64,000 nucleotides of DNA from Talinum fruticosum. Lineage: Eukaryota > Streptophyta > Magnoliopsida > Caryophyllales > Talinaceae. Position numbers and translations under genes: made by a program. Numbering within the stretch: the first letter of the stretch is position 1; each line of letters starts with the position of its first letter. Below are positions 1 through 11,195 of this stretch, piece by piece. Under the pieces are notes generated by a model. The model did not search any database, was not told the DNA's origin, and saw only the letters and a program-made list of their open reading frames with translations. Where the stretch lies: contig JAITYX010000003.1 of NCBI GenBank assembly GCA_021018815.1, positions 7,934,501 to 7,998,500 on the forward strand, read 5' to 3'.

Positions 1-888
1 TCTTGAAACGACATCGTTTTGTCTAGGTGAATATCCGATTTTTTATTATCTATTTCTGCTATTTTCGAGTCCGATTCAAGCTAAACCTGACTAGCTGGAG
101 GTGATTTTATTACTATAAATAGGGGGCTTTTATTATGTTTATTTTACAGTTTCATTGAATTTCAATTCGTTTATCGCTTTTGTATTGTGGATTAAAGTTG
201 TATTGCATTCCCTGTGCGATGTAATTTTAATTTTTTCCACTTTCTTTTATCACTTTTTATCGCTTTATTTACTTGTTTTATTTATCGCTTTTAAAGCATG
301 TTAGGTGCTTCAATTTAGTAATTTTTATGTTGGTTGCCTAGTTGAATTAACACAATTTCTAACTCATAATTTAGATTAGTAAAGACTATCTATTGACGGC
401 GAAATAAGGAGCACTCAAAGCGACGGGCGACTCCTTGATTTTTGGCTTTTATTCTCTACATTTCCTCTCTGCATTTGAGGTAAAAAAAATAAAAAAATAG
501 GGTCATTTTGGCAGCTTCAGCTAGATAATCGGCGCTGGTTACCAATCAAAACATGTGTCGACCGATGTCGACTAGCAACCGAGCTTAGCTCCTAGACCAA
601 ATAGGTTTGATTGCTCGACCCTAAAGCTTTGCGGCAAAATGAATTTCTATTATTTTTCTGGTTCTCTTACCTTTGAAATAACATCCCGAGCCTTCTCTAA
701 AACTCATTTCTAAAATAAAACGATTAATAAAAATTGCCAATAAATTCTTTGAGCTAAAAATACTTCAAAGAGTTTAATTTTAAAAACCATCTTAATAAGA
801 GACTTGCCTTATTTCCTAAATCTAAATCAATTAAAAAAAAGAGAGAGTCCAGGCGGTCCCTTGATAGGGATGGGCCGTTGTTCCTACA
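1..888 (+). repeat. Tat1 5' LTR, 3' portion (left end outside window)
   Basis: The segment ends in TTCCTACA just before a primer binding site, as the Tat2 LTR does at 6989. A TATA box at 114-122 is followed by a T-rich region resembling 6060-6240 of Tat2. A motif around 395-450 (equivalent to 6460-6480 in Tat2) and the last 200 bases can also be matched to Tat2. The TATA-to-end distance is about 490 bases shorter than in Tat2, so the two LTRs differ by large indels. Confidence 0.75.
114..122 (+). promoter_or_regulatory. TATA box in Tat1 LTR
   Basis: TATAAATAG lies 766 bases upstream of the LTR end and matches the TATA box of the Tat2 LTR (5719-5727) in sequence and surroundings. Confidence 0.6.
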
Positions 889-889
889 G

Positions 890-907
890 CGGCGAGTCCA
901 CTGGAGA
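890..907 (+). other. Tat1 primer binding site
   Basis: CGGCGAGTCCACTGGAGA follows the LTR end by one base and aligns with TGGCAACTCCACCGGGGA in Tat2. The TGGCGACTCC-type core directly after the LTR is familiar from Tat-group elements, where a tRNA-Arg primer is usual. The tRNA assignment is from family knowledge, not a search. Confidence 0.65.
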
Positions 908-1498
908 GATCACTTATTAAAAGGATGAGACTTGAAAATCTGAATTGTGAGTTTTTATTGTATTTGCATTAGACATTTTGCATTTAGGCGACCTTGAATA
1001 TAGTTGCTCTTTTTGGACCTATAGATTTTAACCCTTAAGAACCCTTTTTGGAGAGGTCAAATCACTATTTTGGTAGGTCCACTTGACTTAACACGGAGGT
1101 GTGATTACTCTCCACTTATAACACGCTCTCTTAATCTCCGATTGAGAGGCATTGATAATTCAGGTTCCATTATTACCACCATGTTTTCCCTACCTATAAT
1201 TACCATATGGATATAAAACTTTGGCAGTCTAGGTTGTACCCATTTATCATTTACATGCTTGAATGATTGTGGATACTTTTTAGTATTTAACCTTCTTTTG
1301 AGCTTTAGCTTAGTAGGTTAAGCGAGTTGAGGTTCGCTAAAATAACCCTTGCATAAGTACAAAAATAAATAAAATAATGAACCTTCTTTGGCCAATTCAT
1401 TTTTGTGTATTTCAACTAAAGTCAAATTCTCTTTTTTCCTTTAAGTCGGTCCATTTATTGTATTTTCCGAGTTAGTCCAATTTTCTCTTAGTCGCGGT

Positions 1499-2899
1499 TG
1501 AAGGTTTAGAATAGAGAGTCTAAGTCACCGTCGACGGGGGGTGAATAGGGTGATGAAGAAATAATGTGAAAATTGAATTACTTATGTGAAATTAGAACTA
1601 AAAAAAAGCCTGAGTCTAGATTACACTCGAAAGAGATACAAAGATAGTTTTACGTGGAAACCCTGCCGGGGCAAAAACCACGACCAATGTCAATCCCGAC
1701 ACCAAGTCAAATCCACTATTTTGAATCCACAAAATATGAAGGACTAATTCTCAAAATTGTTCCCTCGGACAATTCAAATACAAGTTTTTCCTAGCCACAT
1801 AAATTACCTTATCTGTCCTAGTACTTCCTAACCGAGATAACCCTTACAGTTAGAGACAATTGAGCTAAGTTAACCCTTACGGTTCAGTCAAGGGAAGAAG
1901 TAGAAAAACGTATAATAGACTAAGTAATTACAAGACTTTTCATTACAACTCGGAAAGTTGAAATTCTAAGTACATGAGTTGTATACTAGAAGTATGAGTA
2001 TATGAGTTGAGAATATAATTCCAGCAATCTTGTAAGTCTTGTAACAAGGCTTCTATTTACAGAGCAGCAAAGTAGAGAGGCATTGTGACTCATGCTTGAG
2101 CTTTTGGATTTGCTAGCTGTTACAACGGATAGTCCGAGTCATCAAAATGGAACCGTTGAGGATGTATTCATTGAGCATCCATTATAGCCTCAAAAAGCGA
2201 GTGTTAGCCACTTATTGTATCTAAAACCTAGGGTAGAAACAGCACGTTAGACTCAAAGACTGAAGTATACTGGAAATGGAAACAAACATCCCTCACACTT
2301 TGTGTCCGAGTTAGCTTGAAAATAATGCTTTTCTATCTGTTGTGCAAAAACGGTAAGAAGCCGGTGGTTTTTGCTTTTAAACTAATAAAAATCAGCTTTA
2401 ATAAACCTGCAAAAGCAAAATATAAATGATACTCAAAGTATAAAAATACTTTGGTCTAAGATTAGATAAGGATTTAAGTCAAATAAATCAATTAACGACT
2501 GAAAATTCTTAATTTAATAAAATAAAATTTTTTAAGTCTAATATGCAATATATTCTAATTCTATTTAAGTCTATACTCAAATAATAAATAAGATAGAGTT
2601 GAGTTCAAGAGTTATATAGACATATTTCAGTGTTTGCGCCAATTTAATTGATTTCAACTAAATAAATCTAGCTATTTTAGAATTAGCACGAGATAATTCT
2701 GTTTTGAAATACGAAACAAGTCGAGTTGAAAAGATAAGTTAAGTGTGTGAAATTATTTGGGCAAACTTTCTGTCCGAGTTTGTCGTAGCGGGTTGGAAAC
2801 CCGAAATGGAATGTCTAAATTTGGTATGAATGTCTAAGTTTTGAAGGAATGTCTTAAATCATAATCATAAAGAGGGATTAGTTCATACATGAGTCTTCA
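1499..2899 (-). mobile_element. SireA: solo Ty1/copia LTR
   Basis: On the plus strand it starts TGAAGGTTTAG and ends GAGTCTTCA, the same ends as the SireG LTRs. It contains the family's internal landmarks: a TAAGTCACC block at the start, a block resembling ACGTGGAAACCCT, and a block ending in CTCAGTCAAGG. Length is 1,401 bases. No internal sequence follows on either side. The flanks are GCGGT (1494-1498) and TCGGT (2900-2904), a 4-of-5 target duplication, as expected after LTR-LTR recombination. The family's TATA region is mutated (about 2052). Confidence 0.8.
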
Positions 2900-3065
2900 T
2901 CGGTCCAAAAAATCTAAACAAGCCATAACCGTTAGGCTCGACTGGCGCCAGCTGCCCACCCACTCTTCGGGTTGGTTTTACGCGGACCTCTTTCATGTTC
3001 TAGTGGGTCTTAGTTTCTAGCTTTCTTTTTGTATTTTTCTCCATAATTTCATTCTATTGTTGCCT

Positions 3066-3345
3066 TTAACCAAAATAAATGCATCTCAAATTTAGGTAAG
3101 TCCATTGTTGCATTTAGTCAAAATTAAATTCAGATCAAAATTAGGTAAGTTCATTATTACATTTAGCCAATTTTAAATTCATCTCAAAATTAGGTGAGTC
3201 ATTTGTTGCATTTAGCCAATTTTAAATTCATCTCAAATTGAGGAAGGTCCATTGTAACATTTAACCAAAATAAATTAATCTCAAATTTAGGTGAGTCTAT
3301 TATTGCATTAGCCAAATTAAATTCATCCCAATTAAGGATGAGTCC
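3066..3345 (+). repeat. Tandem array of ~49-bp units in Tat1 leader
   Basis: About six diverged units of 48-50 bases, each built of a ttagccaa-type start, an aaattcatctcaaa-type middle and a ttaggtgagtc-type end. A related array with shorter units lies at the same place in Tat2 (7755-7985). Confidence 0.75.
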
Positions 3346-3459
3346 ATTTGCATCATTTCGGTTCATTTTGGTAAGTCTGCGTTCTTTACATGCATCTAAA
3401 TTAAAGAGCATACTCTCTTCCTTTTCTCTTTAGGATTAGTCTTTCCTCGGGTCTAGTGC

Positions 3460-3786
3460 TTGAGCCTTCTCCCCCAAAATCTTGTTACCTCTAGCATGGT
3501 CCCGAGCATTTATCCTTTTAGGCTACAGATTAGGGAAGTTAACTTCAACTGGGTTTCGTCGGAATCCGGGTTTGAAAAGTTAGAATGGTGGAGTAGAGAG
3601 TCCGAGTGCAACACCTTCGCGTTCAACACCATCCTGATTAACTTCGGTGCAACCAACGTCGGTGCACTCAAGCATCGATACGTCCGACTCCAATTAGACC
3701 AACGCTTTTTGTCGTCGGATAGTACCTAAAAATAATTCCCCTCCAATAGATGAAGAACAACCACATCAAACTCCCCTTATGACTTT
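3460..3786 (+). pseudogene. Tat1 gag, first part (cut by SireD)
   Basis: An open frame at 3460-3729 aligns with the broken region 8095-8345 of Tat2, for example the stretch ending in LSSDST followed by a FPSN motif. There is no ATG at its start, so the true start is unknown. The sequence runs into the SireD insertion; its last five bases, ACTTT (3782-3786), recur at 48451, where the frame region resumes. Stops follow 3729. Confidence 0.6.
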
Positions 3787-5012
3787 TGAAGACTCATGTA
3801 TGACTCTCTATCTTTCTATGGTTTTAAATTCAAGTCATTCTCACTCTTTAAGAAGCTCATCCTTAAGTTTTCAATACTTGTCTAGCCTACTTAGAAAACA
3901 ATTCTTGAGTAAAATACACATTTGTAGGTTTCGACCCGGTTATATGTAACTCGGACAGGTTGTCAAGAGTAAATAATTTGACATGCATATATTATTCTGA
4001 ATTATGACTTTCTATATTTATTGGAAAAGAATTACTACGTTAATTCTTACTTCTAAGTCAATTTTATTAACTGAAATTATTTACCCGATCTTGTTGATGC
4101 AATGTGTCTATATAATTTTAATCTCTTAATCATCTAAAAGATAGACACAGAGTGGAGTTAGAACCTATTGAATATTAGACTTAGAAAATTTCATTCTCTT
4201 AGGATAAGCATAATTAAGTGCTTAGTTATTATGAATTAATTATTATCCTTGCCTAATCTTGAAGAAAAGTATCTTTATACTTTGACTACCACTTTGATTT
4301 GCTTTTTCAGGTTGATTAAAGTATTTTAATCTCATTTTGAAAAGTAAAAGCAACCGGCTTCTAACCGTTAAACACCAACAGAAAGAAAAGTATTGTTTCG
4401 GGACAAGGCTCACACACCGTGTAGGGTTGTTTGTTACGAAATCCAGTTAACTTTAACTTTGAGTCTAACAATTTGTTTCGACCCCTAATCTCGGTCACAA
4501 CTACTGAATTGGACCACCTTTTGAGCCAAGGACCAAAGCGCAATGTTCATATTTGCAACAACTCCTTTTCTAAGGGACTCGGACTACCCTTTACAATGGC
4601 TAGTGAAATTTCCCAATCTAGAATCAGTCATAATGGCTACTCTGCCCTTCTATGTATAAATAGAAGCCATCCTACAAGACTAGAAGATTGACAAAATTGT
4701 AAAAATTGAATCATACTCTCTCAATCTTTAGCTTTCAACTCTGTACTTAAGTTCTTACTTTCGATTATAAAGAAGAAGTCTTGTAAACACTCCTACTTAT
4801 TCCAACTCAGCTTCGTTGTCCCTAGCTGTAAGGGTTATCTCGGTTAGGAAGTACTAGAACACATAAGGGAATTTCTTTGTCTAGCAAAACTTGTATTGAA
4901 TTGTTTAAAGGAGAAATTATGTAAGAGTCAGTCCTTGTATTTTGTGGATTCTAAATAGTGGATTTAACTTGGTGTTTGGATTGATACTATTCGTGGTTTT
5001 CCGCCCGGGAGG
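3787..5012 (+). repeat. SireD 5' LTR, truncated by Tat2
   Basis: It starts TGAAGACTCATG and is collinear with the 3' LTR at 47050-48450, including the tttaagaagctcatccttaag block, the TATA box and the block near ttgtggattctaaatagtgg. It breaks at CCCGGGAGG, where the 3' LTR continues GTTTCCACG (48285 onward). The missing ~170 bases should have followed Tat2 but are deleted. By eye the two LTRs differ at roughly one base in six, so this insertion is old. Confidence 0.8.
4655..4663 (+). promoter_or_regulatory. TATA box in SireD 5' LTR
   Basis: TATAAATAG followed by AAGCC. The same TATA-plus-AAGCC arrangement recurs in the other copies of this LTR family (about 47890, 51380, and reversed at 10206, 21088 and 57924). 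Confidence 0.55.
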
Positions 5013-6989
5013 TGTAGACACCTAAAAAGTGTCGTCCTTTATGTAGTTATTTCTTTGTTTTGTTTTGTGGGTCCGATGATGTTAATCCCGAGTCCTGTTT
5101 GTGGATTTGGATTACTGGACTGTGATCGATCGGTGTACTGTAAGCTAGTAAACTACAAAGAACCCCAACACCACTTAAATAGCCTTTTGCCTTGGGTCGG
5201 TCCACAAATCCTATTTTCTTTCGGACCGTCCAAGAGTCGGGCCGAGCCTTTAGAGATTGTGGAGTTCTATGATGTGTGCCGGGAAATTCCAAGTATAGAA
5301 TACTTGCATTATACTTTTGTCTAGGTTAGACAAGAAGCCGAAGACCCGAAGACGACATTAAGGCATTGCATTTCATGATCGAGTGCATCAAAATTTTGCG
5401 TTTTAAGCTTCATGAGACAGCCCACACAAGGCTAGAAGCTTTTTCCCTAAACGACGTCGTGAGGCCGGCGTCCGCCTTCTAGAAGCATGGTGGAACGCTG
5501 TGTTTTGAGCTTGGAGAGTCCTCGGAAGCACAACTAGGGCACAAAACCCTAGGAGGATCCGGTTGGCCGCCTGCCTTCTCTCTTTTAGCTTGTTCTATCC
5601 GATTTTATCATCTTCCGATCCTGGTTCTATCTCTTAAGGAATGGCCCGATTTTATTTTAGCTATTTGGACAGCTGATAAGAGGTAAACCCTAGGTCATTT
5701 GAGACCTAGGTCTTCTCCTATAAATAGAGAGCCTTGGCTCTTATTCCTACACAACTTTTCGCCTTAACATTGTGCTTGCTAAAAGCCAACTTGAATGCTC
5801 TCATCTAACCATTACTTTACTCGAATTTTCCATAAACATTCATCTTTCACCGTTGAATGCGTGCAAAGAGCTAAACAATACTCGATTATTCTGATCTCTA
5901 GGCACCCATTCAATTGATCACTACCATACCCTAGACATCGTTCACAAAACTAGCCCTTTCTTTGGATTGTCACCATTGCATCGAGAGATCTAGTGAAGAG
6001 ATCCGGATCAACAAGGTGGGACAACCCGAGGGCCATATTCCAGCCTTCGAATGGTTATATTTATTTCTATTTTATTTGTTTTCCGTATTATGGTTTAAGA
6101 GTGTAATCGCTTTAATTTTCTCGTCGACCGATTTAATGTTTTATCCCCCACTTTTCTTTCTTTTATCGCTTACTATATCGCTTTTCTTTCTTGTTTTCCT
6201 TGTTATGTTTTGGTTGCTTTAATTTCATTTCGCATGTTATATGTTTGTTTTCTTACATCTCTTATTAATACACTACTTGAACTAATAATGGCCGTATTCG
6301 AACGGGCGGAACGAAAGGGTTTGTCCTTACATTTCGTATGCTCGCCCCGAATCCGATTCTCGGTTCAAGACCAATGGAGCCATTGTTTAGCCTATTTTAG
6401 TATTAGTTTTCTCATACTAAGATTGGAAGAGCAGATTTTGTTTTCTTCCCTAAAAGTTGATTGGCGACTCCCTTGTTTTATGCTTTAGTCTACGCAAATT
6501 CGCATCTCGGTGTTTTCTCGATTGCAGGAAAAAATGACGTTAGGATCCGGATGTGGCATACGGCGAGACCGAGGCTGGTTTCACCAGCCATAGCCCCTGG
6601 CCAGTGCCTCGCCTTCCCAAGTGCAGGCTACGACCATCATTGCGGGGTGGCGGTGGTGGCTTCGGTCCCGATTGGCGTTTCATACCAATCGGCCCTAAAG
6701 CCCCACCGCGAGAATCACAACCCTAATATCATTTACTCCTTAATTAGAAAATAAGATCTTGGGATTTCTAAAATAATTATTAAAATAAAATGATTAATAA
6801 AATCGCCAATCAAATATGATTTAATTCATTTCAACTTGATTTAATACAACTCGAAAATCTTAATAAAAGGTTTATCCCCACATTTCAAAAGCGACTTTCA
6901 AAAACCATCTTCAAAATCAATCCTTTAAAAAATAGAGACCCGACATGAGTGGGGATGCTCGGCAACCCCGACCGGCCGTGGTTCCTACA
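5013..6989 (+). repeat. Tat2 5' LTR
   Basis: It begins TGTAGACACC, a usual start for this group, directly after the broken SireD LTR. It ends TTCCTACA two bases before the primer binding site. Length is 1,977 bases, with a TATA box at 5719. ORFs reported inside it (for example 5055-5324 and 5962-6222) have no recognisable domain and are not called as genes. Confidence 0.8.
5719..5727 (+). promoter_or_regulatory. TATA box in Tat2 LTR
   Basis: TATAAATAG, located 706 bases into the LTR. It aligns with the Tat1 TATA box. Confidence 0.6.
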
Positions 6990-6991
6990 AG

Positions 6992-7009
6992 TGGCAACTC
7001 CACCGGGGA
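6992..7009 (+). other. Tat2 primer binding site
   Basis: TGGCAACTCCACCGGGGA begins two bases after the LTR end. It differs from Tat1 at several bases. A tRNA-Arg primer is usual for Tat-group elements; the match to a particular tRNA has not been tested. Confidence 0.7.
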
Positions 7010-8099
7010 TAAACTTTTATTAAGAGGGCAAAACTTAAAAATTTGAGTAGTGTGTTTTTAATGATGTGCTTGCATTAGACATTCTGCATTTAGCAACCTT
7101 TGAATTAGTTTAAATATTGTTTTGGACAACTAGGAAAACTTTATTGTACCCACTGTTTAACCCTTTCCGGAGAGAGGCTCCCACTCGGTTTCTCGGCGGG
7201 CCCAACTAGGCTTGATTTACCAAGGAAACGGTACCTCCTCCCTCGTAGCACGCCATATTGGGCTAAACCTTTTGTTTCGCCAAGAGGCATCGAAATTCTG
7301 GTTGGTATCCTTATCCGTGCAACCCATGGGGGACCAAATTTCGGACTACGTGTCGCCATGTATCTAGACTCTTGAACTCTTCAACCATAGAACTTTTGGA
7401 CTATTAGGTCACCTTGCCTTCATTTGCATGCTTGAATGAGTGTGTTTGTTTTAGATTTAATCTTACGCTTGTGAGCCTTTAGGAATAGGTGAGGAGCGCT
7501 TGATTTAAACTCTTGCATGGGTGAAGATAAAACACTTTAATAAAATTCCTAGAGTCTCGTCCATTATGTGCATTTAGCCAAAAGTCAAAATACCTTTTTC
7601 CTTAATAAGGTCGATCCTTTATTTGCAGTTTTCCTCGTCATTCCAAAATTATCTTTCTAATAGTTTAAGTAGTTGCTTTTTGTGAAAGGCTATTACTAGA
7701 AGCTCCCTTTTTCTTATTGTTCAATCCTCTTATTTTTCTTTTGCATTATCACATTTCATCTTGAATCATCTCATATTAAGTGAGTCCATTTGCATTAGCC
7801 AAATAAAATCATCTCATATTAGGTGAGTCCATTCGCATTAGCAAAAAAAAATCATCTCATATTAGGTGAGTCCATTTGCATTATCCAAATAAAATGATTT
7901 CACAATTAGATGAGTTTATTTGCATTAGCCAAATAAGATCATTTCATATTAGGATGGATAAGTCCGTTATTCTCATTTTGCATTTAGTCCAAAGTTCATC
8001 TCAAGTAGGAAATCCATTATCATATAAGAAGCATTTTTCATTGCATTCTTTATGTGCATCCATCCTTAGTCTCTTCGGGTTTTACGCTTAAGTCCCTTC
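7010..8099 (+). other. Tat2 leader
   Basis: No gene is visible. A GC-richer block (7140-7370) is also found inverted inside AthC (28424-28745). On the minus strand both blocks give a frame with the shared motif RIPTRISMPLGE, which most likely reflects plain nucleotide similarity. A tandem array sits at 7755-7985 just before gag. Confidence 0.65.
7755..7985 (+). repeat. Tandem array of ~44-bp units in Tat2 leader
   Basis: About five units with the recurring words aatcatctcatatta, ggtgagtccatt and gcattagcc. Same position as the ~49-bp array in Tat1; unit length differs. Confidence 0.8.
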
Positions 8100-9626
8100 C
8101 TCCTAAAAGTGATCTTCTCTCACATGGTCCTAAATCTTATCCTTAGGGCTGCAGAATAGGGAAGACTACAACAATTGAGTATCGTCGAAATTCGAGCTCT
8201 AAAAGATTAGAACGTCTAGCCAAGGAGTCGGCACATTGTCATTTCTTTCTACTCGCGGTCTATACCAGTGCGACAAGCTTTGGTGCATACTATACTGTCA
8301 CAATCCACTCCTTGTTCTAAGACAAGTACCTAAAAAGAGTTCCCTTCCAATGGGTCCTAATCCCCAACAGTATCTTACCCTCAATATGCTTAATGAGAAT
8401 ATAAACCAGGTTAACCGATCGGGAGGAATAGATATCCTCTCGTATCTAGAGATCTTAAGACCATCATAAGTGCTATAGGGGCTAGTCGAGAGATGAGGAA
8501 GTTGAACGTAGGAGAACGGAAGATGCCGAAGAAGCTCGGCGTGTGCAAAGGGAAATGGCTATGATTATATCACCTCCACCAATCTAATCTTCTCTAGATA
8601 ATCCTAAACATGAATCTCCTGAGCCTGAATCCAAAACTCGGTCCGATCATTGGATAGATCGAATAGAATGGATGTTGAGGGAGTCATCAATGTTCGACAA
8701 TCATTATTTCGATCATAAGGGATTCACTTCAATTCCTAAGGGTAAACTACCTCCTAAGTTTACCATGCCCGATATTAAGTTCAAAGGTTCCGAGAATCCC
8801 TATCATCACGTACGTAACTTCTTGGGAGCAATGAATCTTAAGAACATTCCTGAAGACACTTACTACATCATCTTCCCCTGGACATTTGATACCGATGTCA
8901 TGAAGTAGTACAATACGGTCGACCCATGCAAGGGTATCAATTGGACAAATCTATGCAAAGAGTTCCTTCATTAATGCTCCTATAACACAGATCTACCTAT
9001 TACTCTTAGAGATTTGGAATTAATCACGCAAGGTGAGAAGGAGAGCTTCACCGATTTCCTAGCCGGATGGAGAGTAAAGGCAGCCCACATGGTTGATCGA
9101 CCCTCCGAGAAAGATCAAGTCTATATCATCATGAAGAACCTTTAGCCTAATTATAATCAGCAACTCAAATTCTTACCTATGATGAACTTTTCAACCCTTA
9201 GAGATGCTTGGCTTACTGATAGAAGAAGAGCTGTCCACCTCGACCACAAAAGTCGCAATCGGATATAGAGGTAATTATCATTCCAAAGAGAAGAAAACCT
9301 CCAATATTGGCAATGCTACCAAGGATGCGAGATGTCAATGCCCTCAACAAGTATACTGACTACACTCCTATAGATACTACCTATGCTCAAGCCCTTGATC
9401 GTCTCTTGGTGAAAGGGAAGATAGAGTTGCCACATATTAGAGCGAGAATCGAAACCGCAAAACAGTCCAAGAATTAGGATGCGGAAAAATTTTGCAAATA
9501 CCATCGTGCACGAGGACATTATACTGAACAGTGTTGGACATTCAAGAACAAACTAGAAGATATGTTTCGAAATGGACAATTACCCCTGCCTAAGGTTACC
9601 AAGAAACCGAGTAACAATAAAAACCC
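8100..9626 (+). pseudogene. Tat2 gag (split by SireG)
   Basis: The retrotransposon gag domain is readable in pieces. A frame at 8672-8908 contains PPKFTMPD and FPWTFDTDVMK, and then a stop replaces the expected W before the next residues. The region 8911-9290 carries WTNLCKEFL, EKESFTDFLAGW and several stops. A zinc knuckle of the C-x2-H type (CKYHRARGHYTEQCW) lies at about 9493-9535. Tat1 has the same order at 48634-49575. The last bases, AACCC (9622-9626), are the target duplication of SireG, and gag continues at 22033. It would package element RNA into particles; it is now disabled by stops and an insertion. Confidence 0.75.
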
Positions 9627-11149
9627 CGAAGGTTTGCTCTTGGAGAGACTAAGTCACCCTAGAGGGGGTTGCATAGGGTGATGGGGAAATTTAAACAAGT
9701 AATGGAAGAATAAAACTAGACAAGACTCGAGGAGAGTCCGAGTTTAGATTGAACTCGGAAAAGTACTAACTCGAAAGTTACGTGGAAACCCTCATGGGGC
9801 GAGAAAACCACGATCGGTGCTAATCCAAGCACCAAGTCGAATCCACTATTTTGAATCCACAAAATACAGGTAGAAAGACTCAACCAGAATTGCTCCCTTA
9901 GACAATTCCTTACAAGATTTTCCTAGACTCGAAATTCCCTTATCCGATCTAGTACTTCCTGACCGAGATAACCTTTACAGTTAGGGACAATTGAGCTGAG
10001 TTAACCCTTACCAACTCAGTCAAGAGACCTTACTCGAAAGTAATAATGAGTGTTTGTAAACTGATTTTAAGACTTTATAACTCAAAAAGATATTAAGTAC
10101 GAGTTGGAGTTGTGAGTAGAAGATTGATTATGAATACAATGAATTTTGCTTAAGTACGTGTATTGACAACTGGTTCAGCAATCTTCAAGTCTTGAGAGTT
10201 GGCTTCTATTTATAGATAACCAAGCAGACTAGCCGTTGTGACTATCTTCCGACTGGAAGTCCTTTGTGGCCGTTGCGATGGTCTTTCCGAGTCACTCGGA
10301 AAATATCCGTTCGAGTGTGATCGTTGGGCAACGGCTCTTGACTCCTTTGGAAGTCCCAATCCACTGGTGGTGTCCGAAAAGTAGGGTGGAAGCCACCGTT
10401 AAGCTTAGCGTTGTAGATTTCCAGCTTTGGAAACGGACAACCCCGACACGATGTCCGGGCCTAGGTCGAGGTAGGAAAAGCCTTGTCTGCTGGTGATTTG
10501 ACATCATGAAGTCTGGTTCCTTTTGTAATTCAAAAGTAGGATAACCTTGTTTGAATAACCTACAAAAGTAAATCAATTTGGTTCTCAAAGTATAAAATAC
10601 TTTGGTCCAAGATTAGATGCGAGATAATAATTTAATTAAGATAATTAAGTGAGTAATTATTCGAGTCCTAAAAGAGTGGAATTTTTTGAGTCTAATATCC
10701 ATTATACTCAAATTCCATCTGAGTCGATCTAGAAGTAAAGCAAGTCGGATAAAGAACATCAAAGTAGAAAGACTTGATCTAGACTACCAATGTTCAAAAC
10801 AAGCATGCTGACTTAGAAAGATGAATTGACACAATAATTCAATCGAGCTTCGAGCTTGAAGTTAGAACCGAGTTTATGCACATTAGAGCAAATGTTTGAA
10901 CATGCAATATATCCGAGTGTTGTCTAAGTGACTCGGAACTATGTGCGAACGAGTATTCTTTACGAGTCAGTCGAATCAAGTGAGAACATATGCAATGGTT
11001 TCGTAACACTCGGAAAAGATTCTATATCACTTAGAAAAGTCTCTAAGACACTTAGAATGACTTGTAATCAAAACCTTATAAGAGATGAAGTCTTAGACCT
11101 GATTCCTTGATGGAACTCGAATGATGTATATGTAAAGTCCGAGTCTTCA
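9627..11149 (-). repeat. SireG 3' LTR
   Basis: 1,523 bases, from CGAAGGTTTGC (TG mutated to CG) to GAGTCTTCA. By eye about 95% like 20512-22032, so the insertion is fairly recent. The ORFs on both strands at 10266-10588 are overlapping non-coding frames. Confidence 0.88.
10206..10215 (-). promoter_or_regulatory. TATA box in SireG 3' LTR
   Basis: Minus strand CTATAAATAG followed by AAGCC, shared with the other LTR copies of this family. Confidence 0.55.
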
Positions 11150-11164
11150 ATCTCCCCTTTTGAG
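11150..11164 (-). other. SireG polypurine tract
   Basis: Minus strand CTCAAAAGGGGAGAT directly upstream of the 3' LTR start TGAAGACTC. The same tract occurs in SireD (47040-47049) and SireF (58839-58855). Confidence 0.75.
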
Positions 11165-11195
11165 GAAAGACATTCCATACTACTGTCCGAGCCGA

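Larger units (their letters stand above)
908..3459 (+). other. Tat1 untranslated leader (interrupted by SireA)
   Basis: No gene is visible. Parts before 1499 and after 2899 match the Tat2 leader (7010-8099), including the gcattagacatt motif near 965 and the tandem repeat array at 3066-3345. The SireA solo LTR occupies 1499-2899. Confidence 0.65.

Noticed and set aside
3066..3345. CRISPR-like array
   Set aside because: Units are contiguous diverged tandem repeats without spacers, in a plant retrotransposon leader.
5055..5324. Opposed ORFs in the Tat2 LTR as a possible host gene
   Set aside because: They lie inside a defined LTR and carry no recognisable domain.
7141..7359. Minus-strand ORF RIPTRISMPLGE similar to a plus-strand ORF at 28382-28642
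   Set aside because: The similarity comes from the inverted duplication of non-coding Tat leader, not from a conserved gene.
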